NCBI RefSeq assembly: GCF_000188695.1
Contig: NW_004754903.1
Coordinates: 479,178 to 499,684 of the forward strand
Origin: Salpingoeca rosetta
Taxonomy: Eukaryota > Opisthokonta > Choanoflagellata > Craspedida > Salpingoecidae
DNA: 20,507 nt
Direction of reading: 5' to 3'
The number at the start of each line of letters is the position of its first letter. The stretch's first letter is position 1. The notes under the pieces were generated by a model that was given only the letters and a program-made list of their open reading frames with translations, was not told the DNA's origin and ran no database searches. The position numbers were made by a program, and so were the translations under genes. Of the stretch, positions 1 through 20,436 are shown piece after piece.

Positions 1-60
1 AAACACACAACACACAACACACAACACACAACACACACAGACACACACATACACACAGAC
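1..60. repeat. CA-rich simple repeat at window edge
   Basis: The window opens in short CA runs punctuated by AA, forming an ACACACA-type array, with a few CAGA and CATA variants. No coding potential is visible. Starting inside a repeat is consistent with a contig end. Confidence 0.9.
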
Positions 61-800
61 ACCGACCCCGTTCCTGCGCAGGTCGTGTAATGCAACGCTT
101 AGTCTGTAACATTAAGTTCTTCCACCGTGCTGTGTGATTCATATTACGTTCTAGTCTCCGGAACGAAGTTTTGTGGAAATTGGTAGAATCGGCGTTGTGC
201 GCACCTTCTTAGCTCGCCGATAGAGGACCGGATTCAGACCTGTCCATGCCGACCCTTCAATTAGGCTACACCGAGTACCCGAGTCTGAATATGCCAGAAA
301 CCCTCTTCAAGGAACCTTCTGGGATAACAACCCGCGCATCAGTCGAGGAACGGATCATGAAAGCGTAATTCTCCAACTGCTTACTTGTGAAGAGATCATA
401 TATCCACTTTAGGATGTCCGCCAGTACAAAAAAACGAGCTCCCTGACCCTTGAAAAACACCCCGCGACACACGCAACGGGCCACCCCGGGTATAGAGGCG
501 TCTCGTGTCACGCCATGCCCTACGATGGCTAAATCGGTCATGGCAGAGACTTCAGCTATAATAAGGTACAACTTGTCGCCTCCACTCCTACTTGACATCC
601 TGGGCACGGTACACCCAGGTGATCGTGGGATCGGATGCCCACGAGAGGGAGCACGGACAGCATTGTGACTCCCAGTAAGGAATCCGTCTATAAGTGGCGT
701 AAACAGCAGTGTTGAAATCTTATTGGCATATTAACAGGACCGAAAAAATCTTCGGTAAATATTATAAGGATTGTTTTTTGATCCCAAGAACAAAATAACG
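61..800. other. Repeat-free, compositionally distinct segment with no supported gene
   Basis: About 740 bases hold no microsatellite, no purine or pyrimidine tract and no splice-bounded coding block. Hand counts on two 60-base lines gave roughly even base use (GC about 43-57%), unlike the GC-rich exons and GT/CA-rich introns elsewhere. The longest open frame is a 113-codon minus-strand frame at 266-607, which has no recognisable domain. It may be ordinary intergenic DNA, foreign sequence or an assembly artefact. Confidence 0.5.
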
Positions 801-809
801 AACGTACGT

Positions 810-879
810 CACACACACACACACACACACACAGACACACACACACACACACACACACAGACACACACACACACACACA
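810..879. repeat. (CA)n microsatellite
   Basis: A near-perfect CA array interrupted twice by GA. It lies between the anomalous segment and the putative promoter of the coiled-coil gene. Confidence 0.95.
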
Positions 880-894
880 TCTTTGGTGTTTGTG

Positions 895-906
895 TTTCCC
901 GCCAAA
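895..906. promoter_or_regulatory. E2F/DP-type palindromic site upstream of the coiled-coil gene
   Basis: The 12-mer TTTCCCGCCAAA matches the E2F consensus TTTSSCGC on the plus strand, and its complement resembles the classical TTTGGCGGGAAA form. It lies 213 bases upstream of the ATG at 1119. Bases 907-1118 would be 5' UTR, possibly with a small intron ending at an AACAACAG acceptor near 1100. That the site is used is inference. Confidence 0.45.
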
Positions 907-1118
907 CCGCCCACTCGATGATTGTTTATGACTCCACTCAATTTTCCGTAACCGTTTCGCTTGGTTTTGGATTTTCGCGGCAGACAACAACAGCGACGGC
1001 GAGCGGAAGAAGGTGGTGCTGTTGTTGTTGTGTGTTGGTGCACGTTGCTGGGTGCGTGCTGTGTTGTGCTGTGAAGGACCAAACAAGAAGGCAACAACAG
1101 TGAGGCAACCGAGCAACG

Positions 1119-13031
<11,913 letters not shown>

Positions 13032-13968
13032 CCCCATATGTGTGTGTGTGTGTGTGTGTCTGTGTGTCTGTGTGTCTGTGTGACTGACGTGAACCAGAAA
13101 GCCTTTGGGCCATGATACATCTTAGGTTTCATTTTTTGACACGAGCACACGTGTGTTCCTTGCGTTGCTCGAGGTTGTTTGTTACAACAATGCACCCCTT
13201 GTGCTGTTTTGCTTCGGAAATTGGTTCGTTTTTTTTTTTTGTTTGTTTGTTTGTTTGTTGGGGGATACTTTACCGAGCACGAACGTTCTGTCATGATTAC
13301 ACTCCTAAATACCTTGTGTGTTGCAACAACAAACGCATGCGAGTGATAGTCCGCGCAACTGGACACTTGCGTGGAACGGGAAAGCCAGAAAGGTTGCATG
13401 TGGCAGAGATAAATTAAGCAAAATCAGTGTTCGGGGGTGGGGGGCCTGAGCGCAACACCACTTGCGCCCAAGCAGTTGGTTGATCGTGAGATACGAGCCA
13501 GCACACCATGCCATACGTTTCTTGCCGCTGCCATGTTCTCTACCCCATGTCACGACGCGCAACACGTTGTGTTTGCCTGTGGTGGGCAGGCAGTCACACA
13601 CACACACACACACACGCAACACGCACGCATGCACACGCAACACGCACACACATGCACACGCCCTCACAACACAGTCGTCTAGTTTTCTTTCATGAAGATG
13701 ACATCATCGCACAAAGTGTGCAATTTCACAAGATACAGAGAGATGCAAATTTTCCACGGCCGTTTTTCAACTCAATCCAAAAGTTCGCGCCAAAACCCAA
13801 CGCGAAAAAAACAACGCCCAGAAGTCACCACGCCCTGAAGAGAACACCCTTGAACCCAGTGCCTAAACCCCCTCCTCTCTCTCCTCCTCCTCCTCCACCA
13901 CCACACCATCGTTCATCACGCCGCGGTCACAGTACGAAGTAGACTACCCAGCCTTCTCTCTCTCCAAC
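13032..13968. other. Intergenic region between the coiled-coil gene and the bHLH-like gene
   Basis: It holds a GT array directly after the stop (13038-13083) and a T run followed by TTTG repeats (about 13230-13260). A CA array follows at 13597-13670, then an E2F-like element at 13784 and a CCT-rich pyrimidine tract (13868-13902) before the next ATG. AT-richer sequence near 13405-13430 could carry the 3' end signal of the upstream gene, but no clear AATAAA is seen. Confidence 0.6.
13784..13795. promoter_or_regulatory. E2F-type site upstream of the bHLH-like gene
   Basis: TTCGCGCCAAAA; its complement TTTTGGCGCGAA contains the E2F core TTTGGCGC. It lies 174 bases upstream of the ATG at 13969. 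Functional use is inferred. Confidence 0.4.
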
Positions 13969-16034
13969 ATGAACAACAACAGTGCAAACGATGGTAAGAA
14001 CCATCTCTCTCTTGGCACGAAAGTGTGAAGTGTGACACAAGACAGCCAAACGTTTCTGGCGCACAGACTCACGGACACATCCACTACTCAGACATACACA
14101 CGCACACACACACGCATACACGTACACACACACACACACAAATGCATTCACACTTACTCACGTGCAATCACTGCCGCTCCTGCTTTGTCTTCCATCCCTC
14201 CGTAGAGGTCGACTTGGCATTCTCGAACGCGGTTCAGCGGCTTATCAAGGACTTCGCGCTGGGCAGCAGATGTGAAGAATACGTGCGAAGCAGGCTCATC
14301 CACATGGTGAACATCGTGCAGAGGACACGTGAAACACCGCTGAGGATTTACCGAGATGATGGTGCAGACATGGGCGACACCTTCAGCACCAGCCCATTGC
14401 CCTTGCGTGAAGCAATTGCTAAAGCAGAATGGGTCTTGCGCATGCCGTATAACGTCGTCAACAACACACCGAAAGTGCAGAAGCAAGTCACCACGAGCCC
14501 CCAGAAGAACGAAGATGCTGAAGCCAGATTGTCACCACCACCAGCGCCTCCTCCGTCGCCAGCTGGGTCGCCAAGAGCTCAACCCCAGCCCCCAAGGAAA
14601 GCTGCGGTGGCAGGCAGAATGGCGATGCGTCCACCACGCCGACAGCAAAAGCCCCTCGTGCCACCGCCTGCACCACCGGTGCCACCACGAGGCCAGCTCG
14701 GGCACGGCAGCTTCTCCAGGTCACCTGTCAACCGTGAGGGTGCTCTCACACTCCGCAGCACTCCGTCGCTGCCGCACATGCCATCTCACGCTGACACGGC
14801 TGGGCAACTTCATGTGGCCCTCCCACCCTTCGGCCCCGCCCCGCCTCCCCATGCCCGGGACAAGCTGCACGAGGAATACTCTGCACGCGTGGCTTTGCAC
14901 TGCCGGGTGTCCACGACCCCTGAGACAAGCTGCCACGGCCGGCGCGACCACTACACCGCCAACCTCAGCCTCCCTCACCTCGGCGACGATGATGGACAGC
15001 CAGTCTGCAAGCGCGCACATGTGACTGCAGACGAACCTGCGTCGAAGTCTTCTGGTGGGGGTTTTCAGGCACAAACCACGCACTCCACGCTGTTGGTCCA
15101 TTCGCATAAGCTACCATGCATGCCCGTTACCTGGGAGCTCGATCCGCAGCAGCTGCACCCGGCGCAGAGGGAAGATTGGCTCAAGGACAGAGCCCAGGCG
15201 CCGACGACAGCTGTGTCCCCGTCGCATCGAGCCACGTCAACGGCGCGCAGCACATCCAAACCTCAGACAGGCAAGACGCCTGCGGCCAGGGAGGCAGCAA
15301 GCACTCGAGAAAGGTGTCGCCGAGGGGCAATTAGCACGCAGATAGACACCATGAGAGCGCTGGTGTTCGAGCCCTCCGGAAAGCGCCATTCAGAGCTGAC
15401 AGTGCTCATCTGTGCTTTGTACACATTGTACAAGCGCGACAGCCACTTTCGGATGTCGCCCGAGCAGAGCTATCACGGCGCGCTTCTGACACAACAAGAC
15501 GTAACCGACGCTGCTATGCTGGAGATCGTCAACAGCGAGCGCCAGCGCAAGAAGCTTCCACCTGTTGCCAGCCTTGGCCACTTCACTTACCCCAGGTCTG
15601 CATCACCATCAGCGCCAGAGAGGGTCGAGGAGGAGCCCTGCACGACGGCAAGCAGGAAGATGGTTGCGAGGGTCGCCCGTGGCGGAGCGACCATGCCTGT
15701 TGACGCTCCGCTGCTAGACGCGTCATCCTGCGAAGAACAGCAGTCGGTGCAAGACACACAGCAGGCAGCTGCTTCGCAGTCTTCCACGCGCAACTCCCGC
15801 AAGAACAATCAAGAGCGCAAAAGTCGCAGCCTCAAAGCTCAGGTCATCTGCAAGATGGCCTCCCTCCTGCCCTCAGCGACCACACGGGAGAAACAGCTGG
15901 AGGCCACATGCGAGCGACTCCGCTTTCTTCAACGCCCCGAGAAGCGTCAAGGTAAACTCGATCCGAGTGAGATGAGCAACTTTTTGCGGCTGCTTTGTGA
16001 CCGTGACACAACACCCTACAAACAGCACAACTGA
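13969..16034 (+). CDS. Putative bHLH-like protein with a second C-terminal helix-loop-helix-like module (about 617 aa)
   Basis: Exon 1 is 13969-13993 (ATG, then donor G|GTAAGA) and exon 2 is 14206-16034. The acceptor CCGTAG restores frame (G+AG) and the frame ends at TGA. The order is an N-terminal helical segment (about 9-90), a long Pro/Ser/Arg-rich probably disordered middle, and a bHLH-like domain at about 372-450. Its basic part reads RERCRRGAI, matching the bHLH ERxRRxxI pattern with the E-box-contacting Glu and Arg, although the usual His is absent. Two predicted helices follow (QIDTMRALV and LTVLICALYTLY). A C-terminal module at about 537-610 contains QERKSR and again helix, loop, helix. 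The gene at 17404-19069 shares both modules. A nuclear DNA-binding regulator is the inference; partner and target are unknown. The 212-base intron has its CA array in the 3' half. Confidence 0.75.
14097..14145. repeat. (CA)n microsatellite in the intron of the bHLH-like gene
   Basis: CA array with CG and TA interruptions between the donor at 13994 and the acceptor at 14205. Confidence 0.9.
15294..15530 (+). other. bHLH-like domain shared with the minus-strand gene at 17404-19069
   Basis: Basic motif ERCRRGAI, helix QIDTMRALV, a loop with Lys/Arg, helix ELTVLICALYTLYKRD, then a trailing helix LLTQQDVTDAAMLEIV. The minus-strand paralogue has the equivalents [32 protein letters not shown] and [10 protein letters not shown] in the same order and spacing. 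Confidence 0.6.
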
Positions 16035-16565
16035 GGAGAGCACGCCTTCATCGACACAGCCAGCTAGCGACAACCAATGCCATTGCTCTGCCTGGCTCAC
16101 TGCACGACCGTTCCAATTGGCCATGTGTGTGTTAGTTTGTGTGCGTGCGTGTGTGATAGAGAGAGAGAGTGTGTGTGTGTGGGAGGGGGCGGGGGCGGGT
16201 GAGAGATACTGTGAGAGAGTGCGCGTTTTGTGTTGCTTATGCTTTCTGCTTCTCCTCTGTTCTTCTGTTCATGCTTCATGTGGTGTAAACAAAAACAAAA
16301 CCCGTCATGGCTGGCACAGCAGGACAGCAACGCAAGGAAGGGGGGTGGTGGTGGTGGTGTTAGGAGGTCAAACAGGCAGGTGAATGAACAGAAATGCAGA
16401 AACACAAATGGTGCAACAAGCAAGCAAGCAAGCATGGTCATCATCCCGTCGTCGTCGTCGTCGTCGTCGTCGTCACAGACAGCAAAGCAGCAGCCAGCCG
16501 GCACTGCCTCTGTCGCTGCTGCTGGTGATGATGCCTCTGCTGTCAGCAGCAGCAGCTGCTGCTGC
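16035..16565. other. Convergent 3' region between the bHLH-like gene (+) and the membrane-protein gene (-)
   Basis: A GT tract with GAGAGA interruptions lies at about 16123-16180, followed by a G-rich stretch (16180-16200), ACAAAACAAAAC sequence near 16290, a GGTGGT run (about 16340-16360), and a (CGT)n triplet array at about 16448-16474. A few short CAGCAG runs precede the stop of the minus gene. No further coding block is supported. Confidence 0.6.
16448..16474. repeat. (CGT)9 triplet repeat
   Basis: A pure CGT array about 90 bases beyond the stop of the minus-strand membrane-protein gene, so probably in its 3' UTR or the intergenic space. Confidence 0.9.
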
Positions 16566-17066
16566 TTAGACGGACTCGACGGCGGAGGAGGAGGAGGAAG
16601 AGGCGTTGGCGCGGTGCTTGGCGAAGAAAACGCCACCAACAACGGCGCTGACAAGCAGCAGCGCGCCAACCACAATGCCGGCAATGGCGCCCGCAGAGAG
16701 ACCTGCAGCGGCATCCCCAGCACCAGAGGCGCCAGAGTTGTTGTCGGCGTAGGCGTAGTCGTTCTTCGTCGTGTACTCGTTCTTGGGCGCCTCGTAGGCC
16801 GTCGTGTACTCCTGGTGCTTGGTCGTGTACACGGGTGGCTTGGTGGTGCACACAAGTGGCTTGGTGGTGTACACGGGGCGTGTGGTGTACTCCTGGTGCT
16901 GGGTGTAGCGTGGGTAGGCGGGCTTGGTGGTGTACTCCTGCTTGGGTGCCTCGTAAGCCGTGGTGTACTCCTTGTGCTTGGACGCGACGTCCGCGGTGGT
17001 GTAACGAGAACGAAGAACACATACATACACGCACGCACACACGCACGCACACACACAGTCACACAT
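16566..17066 (-). CDS. Tyr-Thr-Thr repeat single-pass membrane protein (5' end uncertain)
   Basis: The protein is read from the minus strand to a TAA at 16566-16568. A tandem array of YTT units (EYTTAYEAPK, YTTKP, EYTTRPV and variants) covers about 16770-17006. The unit EYTTAYEAPK occurs near both ends, and one unit has Cys in place of Tyr. A Gly/Ala spacer, a strong transmembrane helix (AGAIAGIVVGALLLVSAVVGGVFF), a basic stop-transfer (KHR), a Ser run and a C-terminal VESV follow. That tail fits a class III PDZ ligand. The topology suggests a cell-surface protein with a repetitive, possibly adhesive or matrix-like ectodomain. The nearest in-frame ATG (17066) lies in a GT repeat encoding a Cys/Val string. 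A credible signal peptide (MSLVLRAVSCFLSFFCSSLV) starts at 17317 in another frame, so an upstream exon is likely. No specific family recognised. Confidence 0.6.
   Translation of the reverse strand: MCDCVCACVCACVYVCVLRSRYTTADVASKHKEYTTAYEAPKQEYTTKPAYPRYTQHQEYTTRPVYTTKPLVCTTKPPVYTTKHQEYTTAYEAPKNEYTTKNDYAYADNNSGASGAGDAAAGLSAGAIAGIVVGALLLVSAVVGGVFFAKHRANASSSSSSAVESV
17023..17064. repeat. (CA)n / GCACGCAC repeat at the 5' end of the membrane-protein frame
   Basis: CA-rich on the plus strand, therefore GT-rich in the sense of the minus gene, where it probably marks the start of an intron rather than coding sequence. Confidence 0.85.
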
Positions 17067-17403
17067 GTGGGGCTTGGGAGGGGAAAGGTGCAAGGCAATA
17101 CGCGTGAAGAATCTAGGCGCATAAGGAATGTGAAAGGGAAGAGCATTACGCGGGTAAAGAGGCTGAGGCAGGCAGGCAGGGAGGCAGGGAGGCAGGGAGG
17201 AAGACGAAGAAGGAAGTGGTATTGATTGGAATAGCCAACGTGAAGCAAGCACAGTGACACGAGTGACGAACAGAAGAAAGAAAGAAAGCAAGATACAGCT
17301 CGCAAGACAAGGGACATGGTCAGGCAGAGACCGAATCAAGGCAAATTCCATGACGCGACAGCAGCAAGCCGCGTGCAGCAAGCCGCGTGCAGCGATGGAG
17401 GAA
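17067..17403. other. Region upstream of the membrane-protein gene and downstream of the minus-strand bHLH-like gene
   Basis: On the minus strand it is pyrimidine rich. A (CCTG)n/CCTCC tract lies at about 17165-17205, several acceptor-like sites include CCCTCCCAAG at about 17072-17081, and a potential signal-peptide exon starts at 17317. A short direct repeat GCAGCAAGCCGCGT occurs at about 17360-17390. Confidence 0.5.
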
Positions 17404-19069
17404 TCAACTTTGCTTGCGCTCGCCAAGCAACTCTGCGACCTCAATCAGCTCCTGTTCAGTGAGTCGGCACCCATCACTTGTGATCCTGTCACGTGCAGCT
17501 CGCAAAATCCTCGCGTGCTCATTCTCTTCAGGGCTGACAAGGGCGGCCAGCCGCTCGTAGACAATCCCTTCATACTCGGTTCGCTTGTTATCCCCTGTCA
17601 GCGTTTGCAGCCTGCGCTGTGATGGCGTTGTGCATGCGTCAGCGTGGGCGCACTCGGCAAAACCTGGCGCACAAAGGCGGCCGTCAGTTGCTCCTTGCGC
17701 ACGCGCTGGCGGTGCATGTTTGCGAGCTCAAAGAACCCTGGGTCAGCCTTGGTGAAGGCGTAGACAGCACATGTCATGACCACCGCCCGGTAACTCCGGC
17801 GCAGGATGGCCGAGGCATTCTCTGGCAGCACGGCACGGCGGAGTTCATCGACATGAGCTTTGATGGCGTCACGACGAGTCTGTTCCGTGTCTTTCTTCTT
17901 TGCGAGCCGCCGTTTCCGTTTCTGCTGCTGTTCGAGAGATGCTTGCTGTGGCAAGGACGGCTGGTCGCGTTGCCCATGCTGCCCAGCCTGCGTCGCTGCC
18001 TGTGCCAACATCGGCTGGACTGCTTGGAAAGGAGGGGCCTGGGGTGCAGTAACAGCCACCTGTTGCTGGTGCTGGTGCTGGTGCTGGTGCTGCTGCCATT
18101 GCTGCTGCTGCTGCTGCCGTTGCTGCTGGTGCTGCTGTGCAAGATACACCTGCTGTGCAAACGAGAGACTGAGGTGCGCGCGCTTGCGAGCTGGGCGCCC
18201 GTCTTCATGAAGAAGACGCTCTTGGCCCTGCTGGAAGACATACTGCTGGTGTTGTTGTTGTTGTTGTTGTTGGTAGTGGTGTTGGTGGTGTTGAACCGAG
18301 TCCTGCTGCACATGGACGTGGTGGACGTGGTGGTGGTGGACGTGTACATGGTTCGCCTGCTGGTGTTGGCCGTTGCCGCTGTGGCCGAGTAGCTGTTGCA
18401 CGTGCTGCGCCTGTTGCACCTGCACCTGCTGAGCCTGCTGCGCCTCTTGGTGTGGGTGGTGGTTAGGGCGTTGGTGCTGGGTCATATCGATCAGCGGTAC
18501 TTCCAGCATCTGCGACTCCTGCTGCTGCATCTGCTGGCTGTCGTGGCCGTGCTGCTGATGCTGGAGAGGTGGGGCTGCGCGGTGCTGGGTGCTGTCACCA
18601 TCATCGCCACCATCATCGACATCGCTGCCGGTGATCGGTGCAAGGTCGACAAACAGCTCGAAACTGTCGTCCAGGGGTACATCAAGCGGAGGTCCTTGGA
18701 GCGCAAAAGGACTGTGTGGAGACCACAGAGGCAGGGGCAGGTCAGAGAAGTTTGTTGGAGGTGGCACGCTGCTCAGGTTGGCAGGCAGCGGAGATGTGAC
18801 GGCAGCGACGGCAGTAGGGAAGCGCCGTCGTCACCCTGGTCGGGCGAAGAGCGGGTGGGCGTTGTTGCAACGACGCTGGCCTGCACGGCGGAGTCCATCA
18901 GGGCCCTCAACGGAGAGCTGATGGGGCTGGCGAAGCCGTCACCAAACAGATTCAGATGGAGGATGCTGCTGCTGCGTGTGGCCTGGCTTGCCGCGTGACT
19001 TGCTTGGCGTGCTGGCGTGGTGGCAACATTGGCTTGACCGGCAGCACTGGAAATGCTGTCAGGATGCAT
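17404..19069 (-). CDS. Gln/His-rich putative bHLH-like transcription factor (about 525 aa; 5' end uncertain)
   Basis: Minus-strand exons read 19069-18810, 18768-17664 and 17616-17404 (TGA). The 47-base intron (17663-17617) links the bHLH-like domain to a clearly coding 70-residue tail and contains a CTGAC branch-like sequence. The 41-base intron (18809-18769) has a weak GTCGCT donor and could instead be a frame error. The order is a Ser/Thr/Ala-rich N terminus, Pro and acidic segments, then long Gln/His tracts with a His-Val cluster. [10 protein letters not shown] comes next as a likely nuclear localisation and basic region, then EQTRRDAI, two helices, and a C-terminal helical module. The C-terminal half parallels the plus-strand gene at 13969. 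The ATG at 19069 is the nearest in frame. An upstream exon (from ATG 19774 through donor 19625 to acceptor 19134) fits by phase and would lengthen the protein. Confidence 0.65.
17664..17930 (-). other. bHLH-like domain of the Gln/His-rich protein
   Basis: Basic cluster [10 protein letters not shown], then [10 protein letters not shown] retaining the Glu and paired Arg of the bHLH basic region. Helix HVDELRRAV, a loop, helix [11 protein letters not shown] and a third helix follow. The canonical His of E-box binders is not present. Confidence 0.55.
18060..18290. repeat. CAG/CAA-type codon repeats encoding Gln and His tracts
   Basis: GCTGCT, GGTGCT and GTTGTT runs on the plus strand encode poly-Gln and Gln-His stretches of the minus-strand gene. 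This is a coding microsatellite region, prone to length polymorphism. Confidence 0.85.
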
Positions 19070-19187
19070 CGCCGAGTGGTGGAGGAAATCATGCTCTTGT
19101 CCATTGAGACAGGGAACCACGCTGGCGCGGGGTCTAAAGTCACGAACAACGAGCACAAGCAGGGGAGACACGTGAGAATCAGCCGTA

Positions 19188-19272
19188 TGTGTGTGCTTGT
19201 GTGCGTGTGTGTTTGTGTGTGTGTGTGTGTGCGCGCGTATGTGTGTGTGTTTGTCCGTGTTTGTGTGTGGGG

Positions 19273-19313
<41 letters not shown>

Positions 19314-19316
19314 GTG

Positions 19317-19365
<49 letters not shown>

Positions 19366-19509
19366 GCGTGCGTGTGTGTGTGTTTGTCCGTGTTTGTGTG
19401 TGTGTGTGTCCGTGTGTGTGTTTGTCCGTGTTTGTGTGTGTGGGTCCGTGTGTGTGTGTGTGTGTATGTGTGTGTGTATGCGTGTATGCGTGTGTGCGTG
19501 TGTGTGCAA
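19188..19509. repeat. Long (GT)n array with TTTGTCCGTGTTTGTG higher-order units
   Basis: About 320 bases of GT with interspersed GCGT. The block TTTGTCCGTGTTTGTGTGTG recurs at about 19249, 19383 and 19420. In the sense of the minus-strand gene it is (CA)n and lies just upstream of an ACTTTAG acceptor at 19134. Confidence 0.95.
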
Positions 19510-19597
19510 GTGTGCCTATGTGCGGGAGCGCAAGTCAACACATTTATATGCGCTACGCCAAGACGACAAAACAAGACGAAGGTCACACAGAGCTTCT

Positions 19598-19624
19598 GAA
19601 CACGCACACACACACACACACATA
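19598..19624. repeat. (CA)n microsatellite
   Basis: A short pure CA run, which reads GT in minus-strand sense and begins right at a GTATGT donor-like sequence (19625). Confidence 0.9.
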
Positions 19625-19625
19625 C

Positions 19626-20350
19626 AGATGAAAAAAGCACGCACGTGTGCTGTCAAGGGTGGTGGCGGTGGGTGCTGGGCGAGATGCGATGGCGAAAAAG
19701 CAGATTGGTGGATCACCTGAAACCCCCCAAAAGGTGAAGATGGCTGGTGTGAGCGGTGACAGGGGGCCACACATATCACACAGGCAGCGATGATGGCTGC
19801 ACACGGCAATTGGATGCAGTGAACACGCAGTCACCGGACAAGGGCACAACAGCCTTACTCTGTTGGTGGGGCGGTTTGACGGGAACGTGCAACGCTCGTC
19901 GTTGTCGGCAGCGTTTTTCGCCTGTCAAAAGTGACTGAAAACTGGCTGGTGTCAGGTGGCTCAAAAAGTGCCAAGCAGTTGCGTTGTTGAAATCCTCCCC
20001 AATGACCGGTGGCAAACTAACGGCGCGCAGAAAAAAATAGTCATCTGAGTGAGTGATTCGATGGGCAAGGAAGTGTGTGATGTGTGAGTGGGTGAGTGGG
20101 TGAATTGGTGGGTGAGCGAGTGGGTGAATTGGTGGGTGGGTGAGTGGGTGTGCATGTGCAATGATGTTTGTGTCAGTGTGTATGTATGCTCATGTGGTGC
20201 AACACCCGCGAGTGGAGACAAAGACACAGCCAACAGCATCACTCACGTTCACCATCGTTTTTGCCTCCATCCTGGTGTGCCCTCGCGAACAGACAGGGCC
20301 AGTTCTGTGTGTTCCAGCAGCAGTCGTCCGTCCATCTTGTCCCGTCAGCG
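19626..20350. other. Probable divergent promoter region between the Gln/His-rich gene (-) and the terminal gene (+)
   Basis: It contains a possible minus-strand first exon (19774-19626). The rest shows no supported coding block. A GGGTGAGT/GAATTGGTGGGTG minisatellite lies at about 20085-20152. A fragment CGTTTTTCGCCTGTCAAAAG near 19912 loosely resembles, but does not match, an E2F site. Confidence 0.5.
20085..20152. repeat. GAGTGGGTGAATTGGTGGGTG minisatellite
   Basis: Two near-exact copies of a 20-base unit, flanked by shorter GGGTGAGT derivatives. Confidence 0.8.
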
Positions 20351-20430
20351 ATGGACACCAACGAAGATCGTCCAGGGCCCACCACGCCGGAGTCGACGGT
20401 CAGCCGGCTGTATGGCCTTGCAGGCGCATG
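20351..20430 (+). CDS. Probable first exon of a gene truncated by the window end
   Basis: ATG at 20351 opens a frame reading MDTNEDRPGPTTPES and then TVSRLYGLAG. It continues without a stop until it enters a GT array. By the pattern seen in this window, a 5' splice site within the first GT units (about 20434) followed by (GT)n is likely. The context upstream (GCGATGG) is acceptable for initiation. Too short to assign; it could be a chance frame. Confidence 0.35.
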
Positions 20431-20436
20431 TGTGTG

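Noticed and set aside
266..607. 113-codon minus-strand open frame in the repeat-free block
   Set aside because: No domain, no splice context and no coding bias that I can see; a frame of this length is expected by chance in sequence with even composition.
14025..14205. Start at ATG 14025 for the bHLH-like gene, giving a His-Thr repeat N terminus
   Set aside because: This stretch is a CA-repeat intron. A GTAAG donor at 13994 and CCGTAG acceptor at 14205 join the ATG exon at 13969 in phase.
16230..17225. 331-codon plus-strand open frame
   Set aside because: Antisense of the YTT-repeat gene; it reads Gly/Val/Leu-rich low complexity and begins in triplet repeats, whereas the minus strand has a real transmembrane helix and peptide repeats.
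17619..18392. Leu/Val-rich plus-strand frame resembling a multipass membrane protein
   Set aside because: Poly-Leu here is the complement of Gln codon repeats in the minus-strand gene.
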